Source: Gammaproteobacteria bacterium (GTDB lineage: Bacteria > Pseudomonadota > Gammaproteobacteria > Thiohalomonadales > Thiohalomonadaceae). From it: a stretch of 64,000 nucleotides of DNA. The stretch covers positions 113,312-177,311 of the forward strand of contig JAPHSX010000038.1 of assembly GCA_026196575.1 (NCBI GenBank), in the 5' to 3' direction. A program made the translations under genes and the position numbers. The notes beneath the pieces were generated by a model, which made no database searches, was not told the DNA's origin, and was given only the letters and a program-made list of their open reading frames with translations. Positions within the stretch are counted from its first letter, which is position 1; each line of letters begins with the position of its first letter. Below are positions 1 to 11,500 of this stretch, one piece after another.

Positions 1-57
1 CAGATCGATGGAGATATCGTAGGAAAACATCCCCTTAAAACGTCCCAGCAGTCCCAT
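1..57 (-). CDS. mreB: MreB N-terminus (partial, runs off the window)
   Basis: The minus strand has an ATG at 57 followed by 19 codons that run off the left edge. The peptide begins [19 protein letters not shown], the usual start of proteobacterial MreB, with the phosphate-loop lead-in DISIDL. MreB is the actin-like filament protein that guides lateral wall synthesis in rod-shaped cells. It is divergent from gatC, an arrangement common in gammaproteobacteria. Only the first 19 residues are visible, so the call rests on this short match plus synteny. Confidence 0.8.
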   Translation of the reverse strand, partial: MGLLGRFKGMFSYDISIDL

Positions 58-199
58 AAATTCTCTTCGCTTGTGTCCGGTTCGGTGGCGTACTGATAAT
101 GATCGCACTAATGTAACAATCCGGTGGCTCTTTGGGCAAGGCCATAACTGTGATAAGTTGCCCTTTTTGCGTAATAGCCCCCTGTTTTGGAGTCACCCT

Positions 200-487
200 A
201 TGGCACTGGACAAAAGTGATGTCGAGAGCATCGCGCACCTGGCGCGGCTCGCCATCGGCGAGGCGGATGTCCCCGCCTATGCTGAAAACCTGTCGAATAT
301 CCTCACCCTGGTGGAGCAGATGAGCAGCGTCGACACCCGGGGGGTGGCCCCCATGGCCCACCCCTTCGAGATGGTGCAGCGCCTGCGCGAGGATGTGGTG
401 AGCGAGGAGAACCAGCGCGAGCACCTGCAACAGCACGCCCCGGCGGTGCAGGATGGCCTCTTTCTGGTGCCGAAGGTTATTGAATGA
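200..487 (+). CDS. gatC: Asp/Glu-tRNA(Asn/Gln) amidotransferase subunit C
   Basis: A 95-residue protein and first gene of gatCAB. GatC is the small clamp that holds GatA and GatB together in the enzyme that amidates mischarged Glu-tRNA(Gln) or Asp-tRNA(Asn). The sequence has the family features: an N-terminal helix with HLARLAI, a second helix [12 protein letters not shown], and the C-terminal RLREDVV...LFLVPKVIE. The frame is open upstream to 71, but the ATG at 200 follows a GGAG site and gives the usual length. gatA follows after 50 bases. The mreB-gatC intergenic region (58-199) should hold both divergent promoters, but no clear boxes were seen. Confidence 0.95.
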   Translation: MALDKSDVESIAHLARLAIGEADVPAYAENLSNILTLVEQMSSVDTRGVAPMAHPFEMVQRLREDVVSEENQREHLQQHAPAVQDGLFLVPKVIE

Positions 488-537
488 ATTTTTTGCCGCG
501 ATTGGCGGCAAACGCACTCTGCTGAAGGGAACCCCCC

Positions 538-1992
538 ATGCATACCAAAACCATTGCCGAGCTGGCAGCTGGCCTCAAGGCCGGCGAGTTTACCAGTGAG
601 GAGCTGACGAAGGCCTTTCTTGAGCGCATCAAGGCGCACGATGGTCGGCTCAACAGCTACATCACCGTCACCGGGGAGCTGGCGCTGGCGCAGGCGCGTG
701 CCGCCGATGCGCGTATCGCCGCCGGCACCGCCGGACCGCTGACCGGCGTGCCTATCGCCCATAAGGATATCTTCTGCACCGATGGTGTGCGCACCTCCTG
801 CGCCTCGCGGATGCTCGACCCCTTTATCGCCCCCTACGATGCCACCGTGGTGCGCCGCTTCAAGGAGGCGGGGGTGGTGATGCTGGGCAAGACCAACATG
901 GATGAGTTCGCCATGGGCTCCTCCAATGAGACCAGTTTCTATGGCCCGGTGAAAAATCCCTGGGATCTGAAGGCGGTGCCGGGCGGCTCCTCCGGCGGTT
1001 CGGCCGCGGCGGTAGCGGCGCGTCTCGCCCCCGGCGCCACCGGTACCGATACCGGCGGCTCCATCCGCCAGCCGGCGGCGCTCTGCGGCATCACCGGCCT
1101 CAAGCCGACCTACGGGCGGGTCTCGCGCTACGGCATGATCGCCTTCGCCTCCTCGCTGGATCAGGCAGGCCCGATGGCGCGCACCGCCGAGGATTGTGCC
1201 CTGCTGCTCGGTGTGATGGCCGGTTTTGACGAGCGCGACTCCACCTCGGTGGAGCGTGATGTCCCCGACTACAGTGCCGGGCTCAATAACGACCTCAAGG
1301 GGCTGAAGATCGGCCTGCCGAAGGAGTACTTTGGCGAGGGGCTGGAGGCAGCGGTGGCGAGCACCATCGAGGCGGCTATCGAGGAGTACAAAAAACTCGG
1401 TGCCGAGGTGGTAGCGATCTCCCTGCCCAACACCCATCTTGCCGTCCCCACCTACTACGTGGTGGCCCCCGCCGAGTGCTCCTCCAACCTATCGCGTATG
1501 GACGGGGTGCGTTTCGGCCACCGTTGCGAGAACCCGAAGGATCTGGAAGACCTCTACAAGCGCTCCCGTGGCGAGGGCTTCGGCGCCGAGGTGAAGCGGC
1601 GCATCATGGTCGGCACCTACGCCCTCTCCTCCGGTTACTACGACGCCTACTACCTTAAGGCACAGCAGTTGCGCCAGCTCATCTCCAATGATTTTAAAAA
1701 GGCCTTCGAGCAGGTCGACGTGATCATGGGGCCGACCACGCCGACCCCCGCCTTCAACCTGGGCGAGAAGGCGGACGACCCGGTGGCGATGTACCTGGCC
1801 GATATCTACACCATCGCGGTGAATCTGGCGGGACTGCCCGGGATGTCGGTGCCGGCCGGGCTGGTGAATGGACGTCCTGTGGGGCTGCAGATTATCGGCA
1901 ACTATTTTGACGAGGCGCGGCTGCTCAACGTGGCGCACAAATATCAGCAGGCGACCGACTGGCACAGCCGTGACCCGGAAGGTTTCAACTAA
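538..1992 (+). CDS. gatA: Asp/Glu-tRNA(Asn/Gln) amidotransferase subunit A
   Basis: A 484-residue amidase-signature protein, full length for GatA. It hydrolyses glutamine and passes ammonia to GatB. The Ser-cisSer-Lys triad is visible: Lys76 in AHKDIF, Ser151 in [13 protein letters not shown] and Ser175 in [11 protein letters not shown]. The C-terminal half has the amidase pattern [13 protein letters not shown] followed by [14 protein letters not shown] good ribosome site (GAAGGGA) lies before the ATG. It sits between gatC and gatB and is presumably co-transcribed with both. Confidence 0.97.
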   Translation: MHTKTIAELAAGLKAGEFTSEELTKAFLERIKAHDGRLNSYITVTGELALAQARAADARIAAGTAGPLTGVPIAHKDIFCTDGVRTSCASRMLDPFIAPYDATVVRRFKEAGVVMLGKTNMDEFAMGSSNETSFYGPVKNPWDLKAVPGGSSGGSAAAVAARLAPGATGTDTGGSIRQPAALCGITGLKPTYGRVSRYGMIAFASSLDQAGPMARTAEDCALLLGVMAGFDERDSTSVERDVPDYSAGLNNDLKGLKIGLPKEYFGEGLEAAVASTIEAAIEEYKKLGAEVVAISLPNTHLAVPTYYVVAPAECSSNLSRMDGVRFGHRCENPKDLEDLYKRSRGEGFGAEVKRRIMVGTYALSSGYYDAYYLKAQQLRQLISNDFKKAFEQVDVIMGPTTPTPAFNLGEKADDPVAMYLADIYTIAVNLAGLPGMSVPAGLVNGRPVGLQIIGNYFDEARLLNVAHKYQQATDWHSRDPEGFN

Positions 1993-2002
1993 ATTAAATA
2001 TC

Positions 2003-2136
2003 CACCGCAAAGGCGCAAAGTACGCAAAGGTTGTGAATGCGAAATAACAGAGATTCAGTGAGCCATCTGCCCAATGCCTCTGCGGATGAGCAAAACACTT
2101 CAATTATTTCTTTGCGCTCTTCGCGCCTTTGCGGTG
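2003..2136. repeat. CGCAAAGG-type inverted repeat element between gatA and gatB
   Basis: The left arm (2003-2030) reads CACCGCAAAGGCGCAAAG and continues; the right arm (2110-2136) is its near-perfect reverse complement, CTTTGCGCTCTTCGCGCCTT then TGCGGTG. About 80 bases lie between the arms. The element fills almost the whole gatA-gatB gap. A related pair lies after gatB and a single arm after rpsI, so it is a dispersed repeat rather than a gatB-specific leader. Transcribed, it would form a long stem inside the gatCAB message. Confidence 0.8.
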
Positions 2137-2152
2137 AATAAGGGGTTTTAAA

Positions 2153-3607
<1,455 letters not shown>

Positions 3608-3613
3608 AAACCA

Positions 3614-3742
3614 TTCACCGCGAAGGACGCGAAGGAGCGCAAGCAAACCTGGTAAGGGTGCTCGCCTCAAACCAACTGGATGTTGGCTTTGAGGGATTAT
3701 ACTTTTCGAGTTACTTCGCGTTCCTTTGCGACCTTTGCGGTT
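3614..3742. repeat. CGCAAAGG-type inverted repeat element between gatB and hslO
   Basis: The left arm (3614-3642) begins TCACCGCGAAGGACGCGAAG. The right arm (3712-3742) ends CCTTTGCGACCTTTGCGGTT. A nested hairpin with arms CCTCAAACCAA and TTGGCTTTGAGG sits in the middle. The arms are related to those of the gatA-gatB element, but the centre is different. No promoter for hslO was identified apart from this element. Confidence 0.75.
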
Positions 3743-3763
3743 TCATTATTAAATCGGTAAACC

Positions 3764-4663
3764 ATGAGCGATACCCTGCAACGCTTTCTCTTTGAAAATG
3801 CCAATATCCGCGGCGAGCTGGTGCAGCTCGATGCCTCGTGGCAGGCGGCGCTGGCGCATCATGACTATCCGCAGAGTGTGCGCGAGCCGCTGGGCGAGAT
3901 GCTGGTGGCGGCGGTGCTGCTCACGGCGACGATGAAGTTCGAGGGCAACATTTCGTTGCAGGTGCGTGGCAATGGCCCCATCACCATGCTGGTGGTCGAT
4001 TGCACCCCGCGTCGCGTCGAGGGTGAGGAGGGGGCGCTCTATCACATTCGCGGCATGGCGCTATGGCAGGGCGAGGTGCCGGAGGGTGACCTGCGCAGTC
4101 GCTTCGGCGACGGCAGCCTGGTGATCACCATCTACCCCGGCACCGGTGGGCAGCGCTATCAGGGGGTGGTGGCGCTGAGCGGTCACTCTCTGGCCGATGC
4201 CATCGATGACTATCTGGAACGATCCGAACAGCTCCCTACCCGCATGTGGCTGCGCTGTAGCGGCGAGCGGGCGGCGGGAATGCTGTTGCAGAAACTGCCC
4301 GCCTCCGGCGGGGAGGAGGATGCCGATGGTTGGGAGCGGGTGAATGCCCTTGCCGCCACGGTGCGCGATGAGGAGCTGTTGCAGCTGGGGCAGGGCGAGC
4401 TGATTCACCGTCTGTTTCACGAGGAGGATCTGCGCCTCTTCGCCCCCGAGCCGGTGGCCTTTCACTGCCACTGCTCCCGCCAGCGGGTGGCTGATTCACT
4501 GCGTGGCCTGGGCCGCGATGAGGTGATGGGTATTTTGAAAAAAGAGCAAAAGATTGAGGTGAGCTGCCACTTCTGTAACCGCCACTACCGGTTCGACGCC
4601 GTTGATGCCGCACAGCTGTTTATCGAGCCGCCACCGCCCCCTGCCAGGGGCGTGCCGCACTAG
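3764..4663 (+). CDS. hslO: Hsp33 redox-activated holdase chaperone
   Basis: A 299-residue Hsp33. Under oxidative stress it loses its zinc, forms disulfides and holds unfolding proteins in the cytoplasm. The C-terminal redox switch is intact: a CxC pair in FHCHCSRQRV and a CxxC pair in EVSCHFCNRHY, which together bind zinc in the reduced state. The N-terminal domain has the family segments QVRGNGPITMLVVDC and GDGSLVITI. Length matches E. coli Hsp33 (about 290). It follows gatB after a repeat element and may have its own promoter. Confidence 0.95.
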   Translation: MSDTLQRFLFENANIRGELVQLDASWQAALAHHDYPQSVREPLGEMLVAAVLLTATMKFEGNISLQVRGNGPITMLVVDCTPRRVEGEEGALYHIRGMALWQGEVPEGDLRSRFGDGSLVITIYPGTGGQRYQGVVALSGHSLADAIDDYLERSEQLPTRMWLRCSGERAAGMLLQKLPASGGEEDADGWERVNALAATVRDEELLQLGQGELIHRLFHEEDLRLFAPEPVAFHCHCSRQRVADSLRGLGRDEVMGILKKEQKIEVSCHFCNRHYRFDAVDAAQLFIEPPPPPARGVPH

Positions 4664-4684
4664 CCCACGGCACCACCACACCCC

Positions 4685-4747
4685 GTAGGAGCGGTCTGCG
4701 ACTGCGAAGAATCTGCCACCGCTGTTCGCGACGGAAATCGCCCCTAT
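4685..4747. repeat. Degenerate REP-like inverted repeat after hslO
   Basis: It begins GTAGGAGCGGTCTGCGA and ends TTCGCGACGGAAATCGCCCCTA, a diverged copy of the GTAGGAGCGG palindromes found in many gaps of this window. It lies between the convergent ends of hslO and the TrkA-like gene and could act as a bidirectional terminator. Confidence 0.55.
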
Positions 4748-5401
4748 CTATCCCGTCTTTGGCACCCAGCGCGCCTCCAGTTGCGGCAGGTTGTCGCGGT
4801 GGGTGATTACCACCACCTCATCGCCACCCTTGATCTTGTCGTCACCGCCGGGAAGGATGAAGCTGCCCTCACGATAGATGCAGATCACACGGCTCTTGCT
4901 CGGCAGTTCCAGATCCTTAAATTCCCCCTCATCGGCCTCATGGGCGACGAAGGAGAAGATCCGTGCCTCGTCGCGGATCATGGTGGAGAGCTCCAGCGGG
5001 TCGCGCCCCTCGAACAGGTCGGCAAGAAAGCGGCCGATGGTGCGGGCCGGCACGATGGTGTTCTCCAGCCCCAGTTCGATGCAGATGTGCTCCAGCTCCG
5101 GGTCCTCGATGCGGGTGACGATGCGGGCGAAACCGAGCGAGCGCCCCACCAGGCTGGCGAGGATGTTGGTCTGGTCGTTGCCGGTGAGGCAGAAGAGCAG
5201 ATCGGTGTGCTCGGGGTCGGCCTCGCGCAGCAGCGCCGGTTTGCTGCCATTGCCGTGCAGCAGGCCGCAGTCCAGCTCGCCGGCCAGGGCGTTGAGGTGC
5301 GCCTTGTCCTCGTCGATGATCACCACCTCGTGACCGTGCCGCAGCAGCTGCCGCGCCGTCATTACGGTGAGTGAACCGGCACCAATAAATACGGCGCGCA
5401 T
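4748..5401 (-). CDS. TrkA/KtrA-type RCK potassium channel regulator
   Basis: A 217-residue cytoplasmic gating subunit with one RCK unit. The N-terminal Rossmann fold starts MRAVFIGAGSLTVMTARQLL (dinucleotide-binding GxGxxT) followed by VVIIDED, whose acidic residue binds the ribose. A TrkA_C domain follows, with SRVICIYREG and KGGDEVVVITH. It is half the length of E. coli TrkA, which has two RCK units, so it is closer to KtrA/TrkA-short proteins that assemble as octameric rings. It is directly adjacent to trkH (stop 5402), so the two are translationally linked and form one potassium uptake system. Confidence 0.88.
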   Translation of the reverse strand: MRAVFIGAGSLTVMTARQLLRHGHEVVIIDEDKAHLNALAGELDCGLLHGNGSKPALLREADPEHTDLLFCLTGNDQTNILASLVGRSLGFARIVTRIEDPELEHICIELGLENTIVPARTIGRFLADLFEGRDPLELSTMIRDEARIFSFVAHEADEGEFKDLELPSKSRVICIYREGSFILPGGDDKIKGGDEVVVITHRDNLPQLEARWVPKTG

Positions 5402-6856
5402 CTAGACCTCCGTCCGTCTTCCAAGCCAGGTGGGGGGATACAATACTACCAGGAGGGCGATGATCTCCAGGCGTCCCAGTAACATGTTGAGCATCAGCAG
5501 CGCCTGCAGCTCCCCCTCCAGCGCCGGGCCGCTGATGCCGCTGGAGAGCCCCACCGTGGCGCTGGCCGACACCACCTCGAACAGGGCATCGAGCGGCGGG
5601 TAGCCATAGCCGACGAAGATGAGCCAGGAGAGCATCACCAGCAGCAGGAACAGCAGGATCAGCAGCAGCGCGTTCTGAATCTCCCCCCCCTCCAGATCGT
5701 GCCCGGCCAGCTGCGTGTTGCTTACGGCATGGTTCGCCAGCGCGGTGCGCCGCAGCAGCAGTTGCAGCAGCCGCAGCAGGATCAGCAGGCGCAGCACCTT
5801 GATACCGCCGGCGGTCGAGCCGACACCGCCGCCGATAAACATCAGCACGATCAGGCCGAGCTTGCCAGTATCGTCCAGGGTGGCGATGTCGAGGGAGGCA
5901 AAGCCGCTGGTGGAGAGGGCGGAGAGCGCCTGGATGGTGCCGTGAAACAGGGCCTCGTTCCAGGCCATACCCTCCTGGCGTAGCAGCAGGCTCAGCAGTG
6001 CGGCACCGAGCAGCGCCAGCAGCAGCAGGGTACGAAATTCGCTATCGCGCCCCAGCTGTGCCAGCCCCTGCTGGCGCACCCGGTAATAGAGATGCAGGGG
6101 AATGGCGCCACACAGACCGACCATAATCACCACCATCCCCTGGCTGGCGGAGAGAGCGGCCAGACTACGGTCATGGTGCGAGAAGCCCCCGGTGGAGATC
6201 GCCGCGAGGGTATGCAGCAGCGCGTCGAACCCCCCCATGCCGCTGGCCAGCAGGGCCAGCAGTGCGATGCCGGTAAGGCCAAGGTAGACCACCAGCATGC
6301 GCCGGGCATAGGTGCGGGTGGTGGTGGCTAGTCCCTCGCCGCTCAGCGGTTCGGCAAGGCGACGGCTGGCAATGTGGTGCCCCAGCAGCAGCGCCACCGA
6401 GAGCACCACGATGCCCAGGCCGCCATACCACTGCATCCAGACGCGGGCGAAGAGAAAGGCGGGTGAGGCCCCCTCTACCGAGGGCAGTATGGTGAGCCCG
6501 GTGGTGGTGACGGCGGAGACCGCCTCGAACAGCGCTTGTGGCAGGGTGAGACCGGCCCCGCTCATCGGGTAACTCATCAGCAGCGGCGAGAGGAGAAAGG
6601 CGAGGGCAACGATAACAAGCGCCTCGTTCTGCTGCAGTTGTGCCGGCGAGGGGAGGCGCGCCAGCAGCAGCGACACGGCCAGCAGCGCCAGCTCCACCTG
6701 CAGGTAGCGCAGGCTCAAGGCATAGTCGGCAAAATAGAGCGAGGCCAGCAGCGGCGCCAGCGTCAGCAGCGCCAGCATCACCCCGAGCTGCCCCAGATAT
6801 TTGCCCAGCACCGGCAGGCGCACCGCATAACTGAGGGCGCGACTCCCCTCACCCAC
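5402..6856 (-). CDS. trkH: TrkH-family potassium uptake membrane subunit
   Basis: A 484-residue polytopic inner-membrane protein of the TrkH/KtrB superfamily. The four selectivity-filter loops are visible in order: VTTTGLT, AISTGGFS, ALSTSGFAS and SASATVGLSSG, each with the conserved glycine that lines the pore. Hydrophobic segments fill the rest of the chain. It is upstream of the RCK gene in transcription order and adjacent to it, so it should form the ion-conducting part of that transporter. Length is standard. Confidence 0.9.
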   Translation of the reverse strand: MGEGSRALSYAVRLPVLGKYLGQLGVMLALLTLAPLLASLYFADYALSLRYLQVELALLAVSLLLARLPSPAQLQQNEALVIVALAFLLSPLLMSYPMSGAGLTLPQALFEAVSAVTTTGLTILPSVEGASPAFLFARVWMQWYGGLGIVVLSVALLLGHHIASRRLAEPLSGEGLATTTRTYARRMLVVYLGLTGIALLALLASGMGGFDALLHTLAAISTGGFSHHDRSLAALSASQGMVVIMVGLCGAIPLHLYYRVRQQGLAQLGRDSEFRTLLLLALLGAALLSLLLRQEGMAWNEALFHGTIQALSALSTSGFASLDIATLDDTGKLGLIVLMFIGGGVGSTAGGIKVLRLLILLRLLQLLLRRTALANHAVSNTQLAGHDLEGGEIQNALLLILLFLLLVMLSWLIFVGYGYPPLDALFEVVSASATVGLSSGISGPALEGELQALLMLNMLLGRLEIIALLVVLYPPTWLGRRTEV

Positions 6857-6970
6857 GGCGTGCTATCCGGCTGGGATGCGGCCACATGGCGTTTTTTCTC
6901 CTCTCTCCATCGATAGTGTTCACGGACAGAGCGTAGCGCAGCGGGGCCATGCACCACCAGCCGGATTTCA

Positions 6971-7012
6971 TTGATCCCGATCAATTACAGTGCAGGGGCG
7001 TTCCATTAAATT
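6971..7012 (+). promoter_or_regulatory. FNR-type operator and class II promoter before the dioxygenase gene
   Basis: A perfect FNR consensus, TTGAT-CCCG-ATCAA, occupies 6971-6984. A weak -10 box, TAAATT, is at 7007-7012. If transcription starts near 7019, the operator is centred at -41.5, the class II activation position. The trkH start codon is about 115 bases away on the other strand, so an effect on trkH is also possible. Confidence 0.65.
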
Positions 7013-7089
7013 GTTTGGTCTTTTCCCACTCACCCCATATTGTTATCCTTTACTGCCATCTCCAGCGCAAAGACTTAACGAGGTTTCCC

Positions 7090-8022
7090 ATGACCAGTGC
7101 CCAACAGAAATTCAATGCCGTATCCAGCCCGTTCAATCTCGACAACGACGACCTCTATCAGCGGTGGCGCGACCAGAAGCTCGAAGGCTACCCCACCGGA
7201 CTGGGTGATCTGCTGGTGGAGATCAACGACCCCCGTACCCTGACGGAGAGCGAGCACGCCGCCCTGCTGCAACGCTGCCGCAAGGCCAACATGGCCCTCT
7301 ATGCCAGCAACACCGGCACCGATACCGACCCGGAGATCCCGCTGGCGATGGCACGCCGCTTTGGCCTGCAGCAACTGAACAAGAACTGGCTGGCCGATGA
7401 CAGCGGCCTTACCTCGCTCACCGTGCGTGACGATGGCGTGCGCCAGAATTACATCCCCTTCAGTAACCGCGCCATCAACTGGCACACCGACGGTTATTAC
7501 AACAGCGCTGAGCGGCAGATCCATGCCCTCAACCTGCACGTCACCCAGCAGGCCGCCACTGGCGGTGAGAACGCCCTGATGGATCACGAGATCGCCTATA
7601 TCCTGTTGCGCGACAAAAATCCGGAGTACATCCGTGCCCTGATGGGTCCGCGGGCGATGACCATCCCGGCACGCATCGACGAGGGCGGCACCGTGGCCCG
7701 TCAGGAGGAGCCAGGCCCGATCTTCATCGTCATGCCCTCGGGCGACCTGCACATGCGCTACACCATTCGCGTCAACAACGTGATCTGGCCCGAGGATGCG
7801 GTAAGTCAGGAGGCGCTGGCCTATCTGGAAGAGATCCTCGGCAGCGACTCACCCTACATCTACCGCGGCCGTCTGGAGTCAGGCATGGGGCTGGTGAGCA
7901 ACAACGTGCTGCACGACCGTGCCGCCTTCACCGACGACGCCACCCACAAGCGCCACTACTACCGCGCCCGCTACTTCGATCGCCTGGCCGGCACCGGCAT
8001 TGCGGAGATCTATGACCTGTAG
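7090..8022 (+). CDS. TauD/TfdA-like Fe(II)/2-oxoglutarate dioxygenase
   Basis: A 310-residue cytoplasmic oxygenase of the TauD/TfdA fold. The facial triad is visible: His132 and Asp134 in INWHTDGYYN and the distal His275 in NNVLHDRAAF, with Arg residues in the following HKRHYYRARYF that would bind 2-oxoglutarate. The ATG at 7090 is preferred over the upstream open frame because of the AACGAGG site before it and because the domain starts just after. The substrate cannot be told from sequence. An FNR operator lies upstream and a strong terminator downstream, so it is a single-gene unit. An oxygen-using enzyme under an FNR site is unexpected. Confidence 0.85.
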   Translation: MTSAQQKFNAVSSPFNLDNDDLYQRWRDQKLEGYPTGLGDLLVEINDPRTLTESEHAALLQRCRKANMALYASNTGTDTDPEIPLAMARRFGLQQLNKNWLADDSGLTSLTVRDDGVRQNYIPFSNRAINWHTDGYYNSAERQIHALNLHVTQQAATGGENALMDHEIAYILLRDKNPEYIRALMGPRAMTIPARIDEGGTVARQEEPGPIFIVMPSGDLHMRYTIRVNNVIWPEDAVSQEALAYLEEILGSDSPYIYRGRLESGMGLVSNNVLHDRAAFTDDATHKRHYYRARYFDRLAGTGIAEIYDL

Positions 8023-8060
8023 GGTCGATGGTTGAGGGCAGCGGCCAGGGGCCGCATTGA

Positions 8061-8086
8061 AAAGGGGCGCGAAGGCGCCCCTTTTT
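8061..8086 (+). terminator. Rho-independent terminator after the dioxygenase gene
   Basis: A stem AAGGGGCGC/GGCGCCCCTT with a short loop is followed by TTTTT. It lies 40 bases past the stop codon. Confidence 0.85.
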
Positions 8087-8127
8087 CGTGCCGTCGTACC
8101 CACGCCCCCCATTGTCGTTCCCACGTC

Positions 8128-8425
8128 GTAACCACCTTCCCGCGTATCGCTGTTTCGGAGCGGCTCTGCCGCGATAGAGGGTGAGGGAGCCACCGGCCTA
8201 TCGCGCCATAGGCGCTCCTACGGTTTTCCCGCTGCCCCGATGTGAAGAGTTGGTACCTGTGTCAGGGGGCGGGTAGTTACTTCCCGAGTATCGCTGTTTC
8301 GTAGGAGCGGCTCTGCCGCGATAGAGGGTGAGGTAGCCACCGGCCTATCGCGCCATAGGCGCTCCTACGGTTTTCACCGCTGCCCCGATGTGAAGAGCTG
8401 GTACCTGTGTCAGGGGGTGGGGGAG
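8128..8425. repeat. Two tandem copies of the GTAACTAC MITE-like element
   Basis: Copy 1 runs from 8128 (GTAACCACCTTCCC) to 8280 (GGGCGGGTAGTTAC). Copy 2 follows directly to about 8425. Each holds GGAGCGGCTCTGCCGCGATA, then a spacer, then the inverted TATCGCGCCATAGGCGCTCC, then a tail GCTGCCCCGATGTGAAGAG. The 531-base gap 8023-8553 otherwise holds only the terminator and, at 8426-8553, the probable promoter region of the next kinase gene. Confidence 0.85.
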
Positions 8426-8553
8426 CGTGGTGAGGCGATAAAGTCAGCGCCAACTTTCCGCCGCATAATAATGGTCGCGCCCTGGCGATAAACAAAATGT
8501 TTGCCGCATGGCATGGAAATAATTACCCTTTATGACCAAGGGATCACTGCGGG

Positions 8554-11500
8554 ATGACCAGTGGGCGGCCCCCGCCGCGGCGTGGGGCCCTCCGCGGCAG
8601 AGCCGCTCCAACCACTAGCCGGGGGTTTCCATTGCATCGATTCAAGGTGCGCCATCTATTCTACGCCCTGTTTGGAATCATGGCGCTCATCACCCTCGCG
8701 GCGGTTGTCTGGGGTGGCCGGGCGGCATGGTATGAGTTCCAGCTCTCCCGCTTCCTGCTGCTCGGTAACGAGCTCTCTGATCTCACCCTTAAGGTCAACA
8801 CCTCCGCGGCCATGGAGCGTGGCCTGACCAGCGCCATGCTGGCTCGCCCCTCCGAGGTATCCCCCTCCATGTATGCCGAGATGGAACGTCTGCGCAGGCA
8901 GAGCGGGCGGCAGGTGGCCGTCACCCTGGAGGCCGCCGAGCGGCTGCTGGCCAGGAGGGTGACGCCCACGCTGCATGGTGCACTGGAGGGGGTGCAGGTG
9001 CGTTGGCAGGCGCTGATGGAGGCGCGGCGTGTCGCGGATCGGTTGCTGGAGAGTGACCAGGCGGGCGGGAGCACCGATTTTTATGTTGCCATTACCCACT
9101 TTATTGAGGCGACCGCCGCCTTGCGTAATGCCGCGCAGAGTGCGGCGATCGATCGGACATGGGCTCAGAACGGTAACCAGATGTTCAAGGAGAGCATCTA
9201 TGTAGCCACCGAATATTTTGGCCGCGAACGTGCCATTTGGGGGGTCGCCATCGCCCAGGGGCGCACGCTCACCCCGGCCGGGCGGGATGAGCTGCTGCGC
9301 TATCGCAGCATGGCGGAGATGGCGCTGGAGAAGATGGAGCTGGCGATCGTCAGCCTCAGCCATCACACCATCATTGCCGAGGCGTATGCGGCGCTGCAGG
9401 AGGAGTTCACCACCCACTACCACCCCTTGCACGATGCCATCCTGGCCGCGAATGACCGGGGCGGCCTCTACCCGATGGATGCAGAGCAGTGGTATCGGGA
9501 GGCGTCGATTGGTATCGAGTCAATCATTCGGCTGGGCGCTGCGGTCAATACCGTGCAGGCGCAGGAGGCCGAACAGCGGATGCAGGGCGCAAGCCTCAAG
9601 TTGCTGCTGTTTGGGCTCTCCTCACTGCTGGTGGTGACGGTACTGCTGATTACGGCATGGCTGATCCATCGCCGTGTGGTCGTGCCGCTCAAGTTGCTGG
9701 AGCGGGCGGCGGAGGCGATTGGTGCGGGCGATTATGCCCAGACCTTGCAGCTGCAGGGTGGCGACGAGCTGGCCGAGGTGGGCGATGCCTTCGACAAAAT
9801 GCGCTGCGGCCTGCTGGAACAGATGGCGGCCCGTGATCGGGCAGAGACCCAATTGCAGGCCAGCGCGCGGCGCTTTCGCAACCTGGTGGAGAGCACCAAC
9901 GACTGGCTGTGGGAGGTCGATGAGGCGGGCCGCTACACCTATGTCAGTCCGCAGGTGAAGGCCATCCTCGGTTACGCGCCGCACGAGGTGCTGGGGCGCT
10001 CGCCGTTCGAGCTGATGCCGCCGGAGGAGGCGGCCCGGCTGGAGCCGCTGCTGGCCGAGCGGGTGGCGCGGCGTGAGCCGTTTCGTGCGGTGGAGAATGT
10101 CAACCGGCACAAGGATGGCCGGCTGGTGGTGCTGGAGTCCAGCGCCGTGCCGGTGGTCGACGAGGGTGGCGGATTCAGTGGCTACCGGGGTATCGACCGC
10201 GATATCACCGAGCGCCGCCATGCCGAGCAGGCGCAGCATGAGTCGGAGCGCCGCTTCCGCGACCTGCTGGAAAACATGCAGCTGCTGGCGGTGATGCTGG
10301 ACGAGGCCGGCAACATCACCTTTGTCAACCACCACCTGCTGCAGAGTACCGGCTGGACGCGCGAGGAGGTGCTGGGACACGGCTGGATTGAGCGGTTTGT
10401 CCCGGCGGAGTTGCACGCCACCCTGCAAGAGACCTATATGCAGGCCATGGCCAGTGATCAGCCGGTATCGCCCCATGAGTATGTGATCCTCACCCGCGAC
10501 GCGGAGCGGCGCCGCATCGTCTGGAACAGCATCGTGATTCACGACGCCGATGGGCGGGTGGTCGGTTGTGCCAGTGTCGGCAGCGATGTTACCGAGCAGC
10601 GGCGCAGCGAGGCGGAGATGCAGAAGCTGCTGCGGGTGGTGGAGCAGACCGATGACGCGGTGGTGATCTCTGACCCCGCCGGCATCATCGAGTATGTCAA
10701 TCCCGCCTTCGAGCGGCTCACCGGCTACAGCCGCGACGAGGTCGTGGGGGAGCACACGCGCCTGCTGAGTTCCGACATGCACGATGAGGAGTTTTATCGC
10801 CGTCTGTGGCAAACCATCTCGGCCGGCAGGCCCTTCCAGGCACTGATGACCAGCCGGCGCAAGGACGGCGAACTGTTCCACGAGGAGAAGACCATCAGCC
10901 CGCTGCGCGACACCGCCGGCGCCATTACCCACTATGTCGCCACCTCGAAGGATGTCACCGAGCGGCGGCGCATGGACGAGCAGCTGCAGCAGTCGGAAAA
11001 GCTCGCCTCCATCGGCCAGCTGGCGGCGGGGGTGGCCCACGAGATCAACAATCCGGTGGGCTATATCAGCTCCAACATCACCACCCTTGCCCGCTATCTG
11101 GAGGAGATCTTCCAGCTGCTCGATGGCTACGAAAGGGCCGAGGCGGCCCTCTGCGATTCGGCCGTGGTGCAGGAGCTGCAGGCGCTCAAGGCGAAGATCG
11201 ATCTGGCCTATCTGCGCACGGACGTTCGTGACCTTATCGACGAGTCCGGCGAGGGGATCAGCCGGGTGAAGAAGATCGTGCAGGACCTCAAGGATTTCTC
11301 CCGCCAGGAGGAGGCAGAGTGGCAGATGGCCGACCTGCACAAGGGGCTGGAGAGCACCCTCAACATCGTCCACAACGAACTCAAGTACAAGGCCGAGGTG
11401 GTGCGCGAATTCGGCGACCTGCCGCCGGTGGAGTGCATCCCCTCACAGCTCAATCAGGTCTTCATGAACCTGCTGGTCAACGCCGCCCATGCCATCGAGC

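Noticed and set aside
3614..3742. Riboswitch or leader specific to hslO
   Set aside because: The arms match another element between gatA and gatB and a single arm after rpsI, so this is a dispersed repeat.
8128..8425. CRISPR array
   Set aside because: There are only two copies of a long palindromic element and no unique spacers of regular size.
9622..11373. 583-codon minus-strand frame opposite the first kinase
   Set aside because: Low-complexity Leu/His/Arg composition, no domain, and it mirrors the kinase codons.
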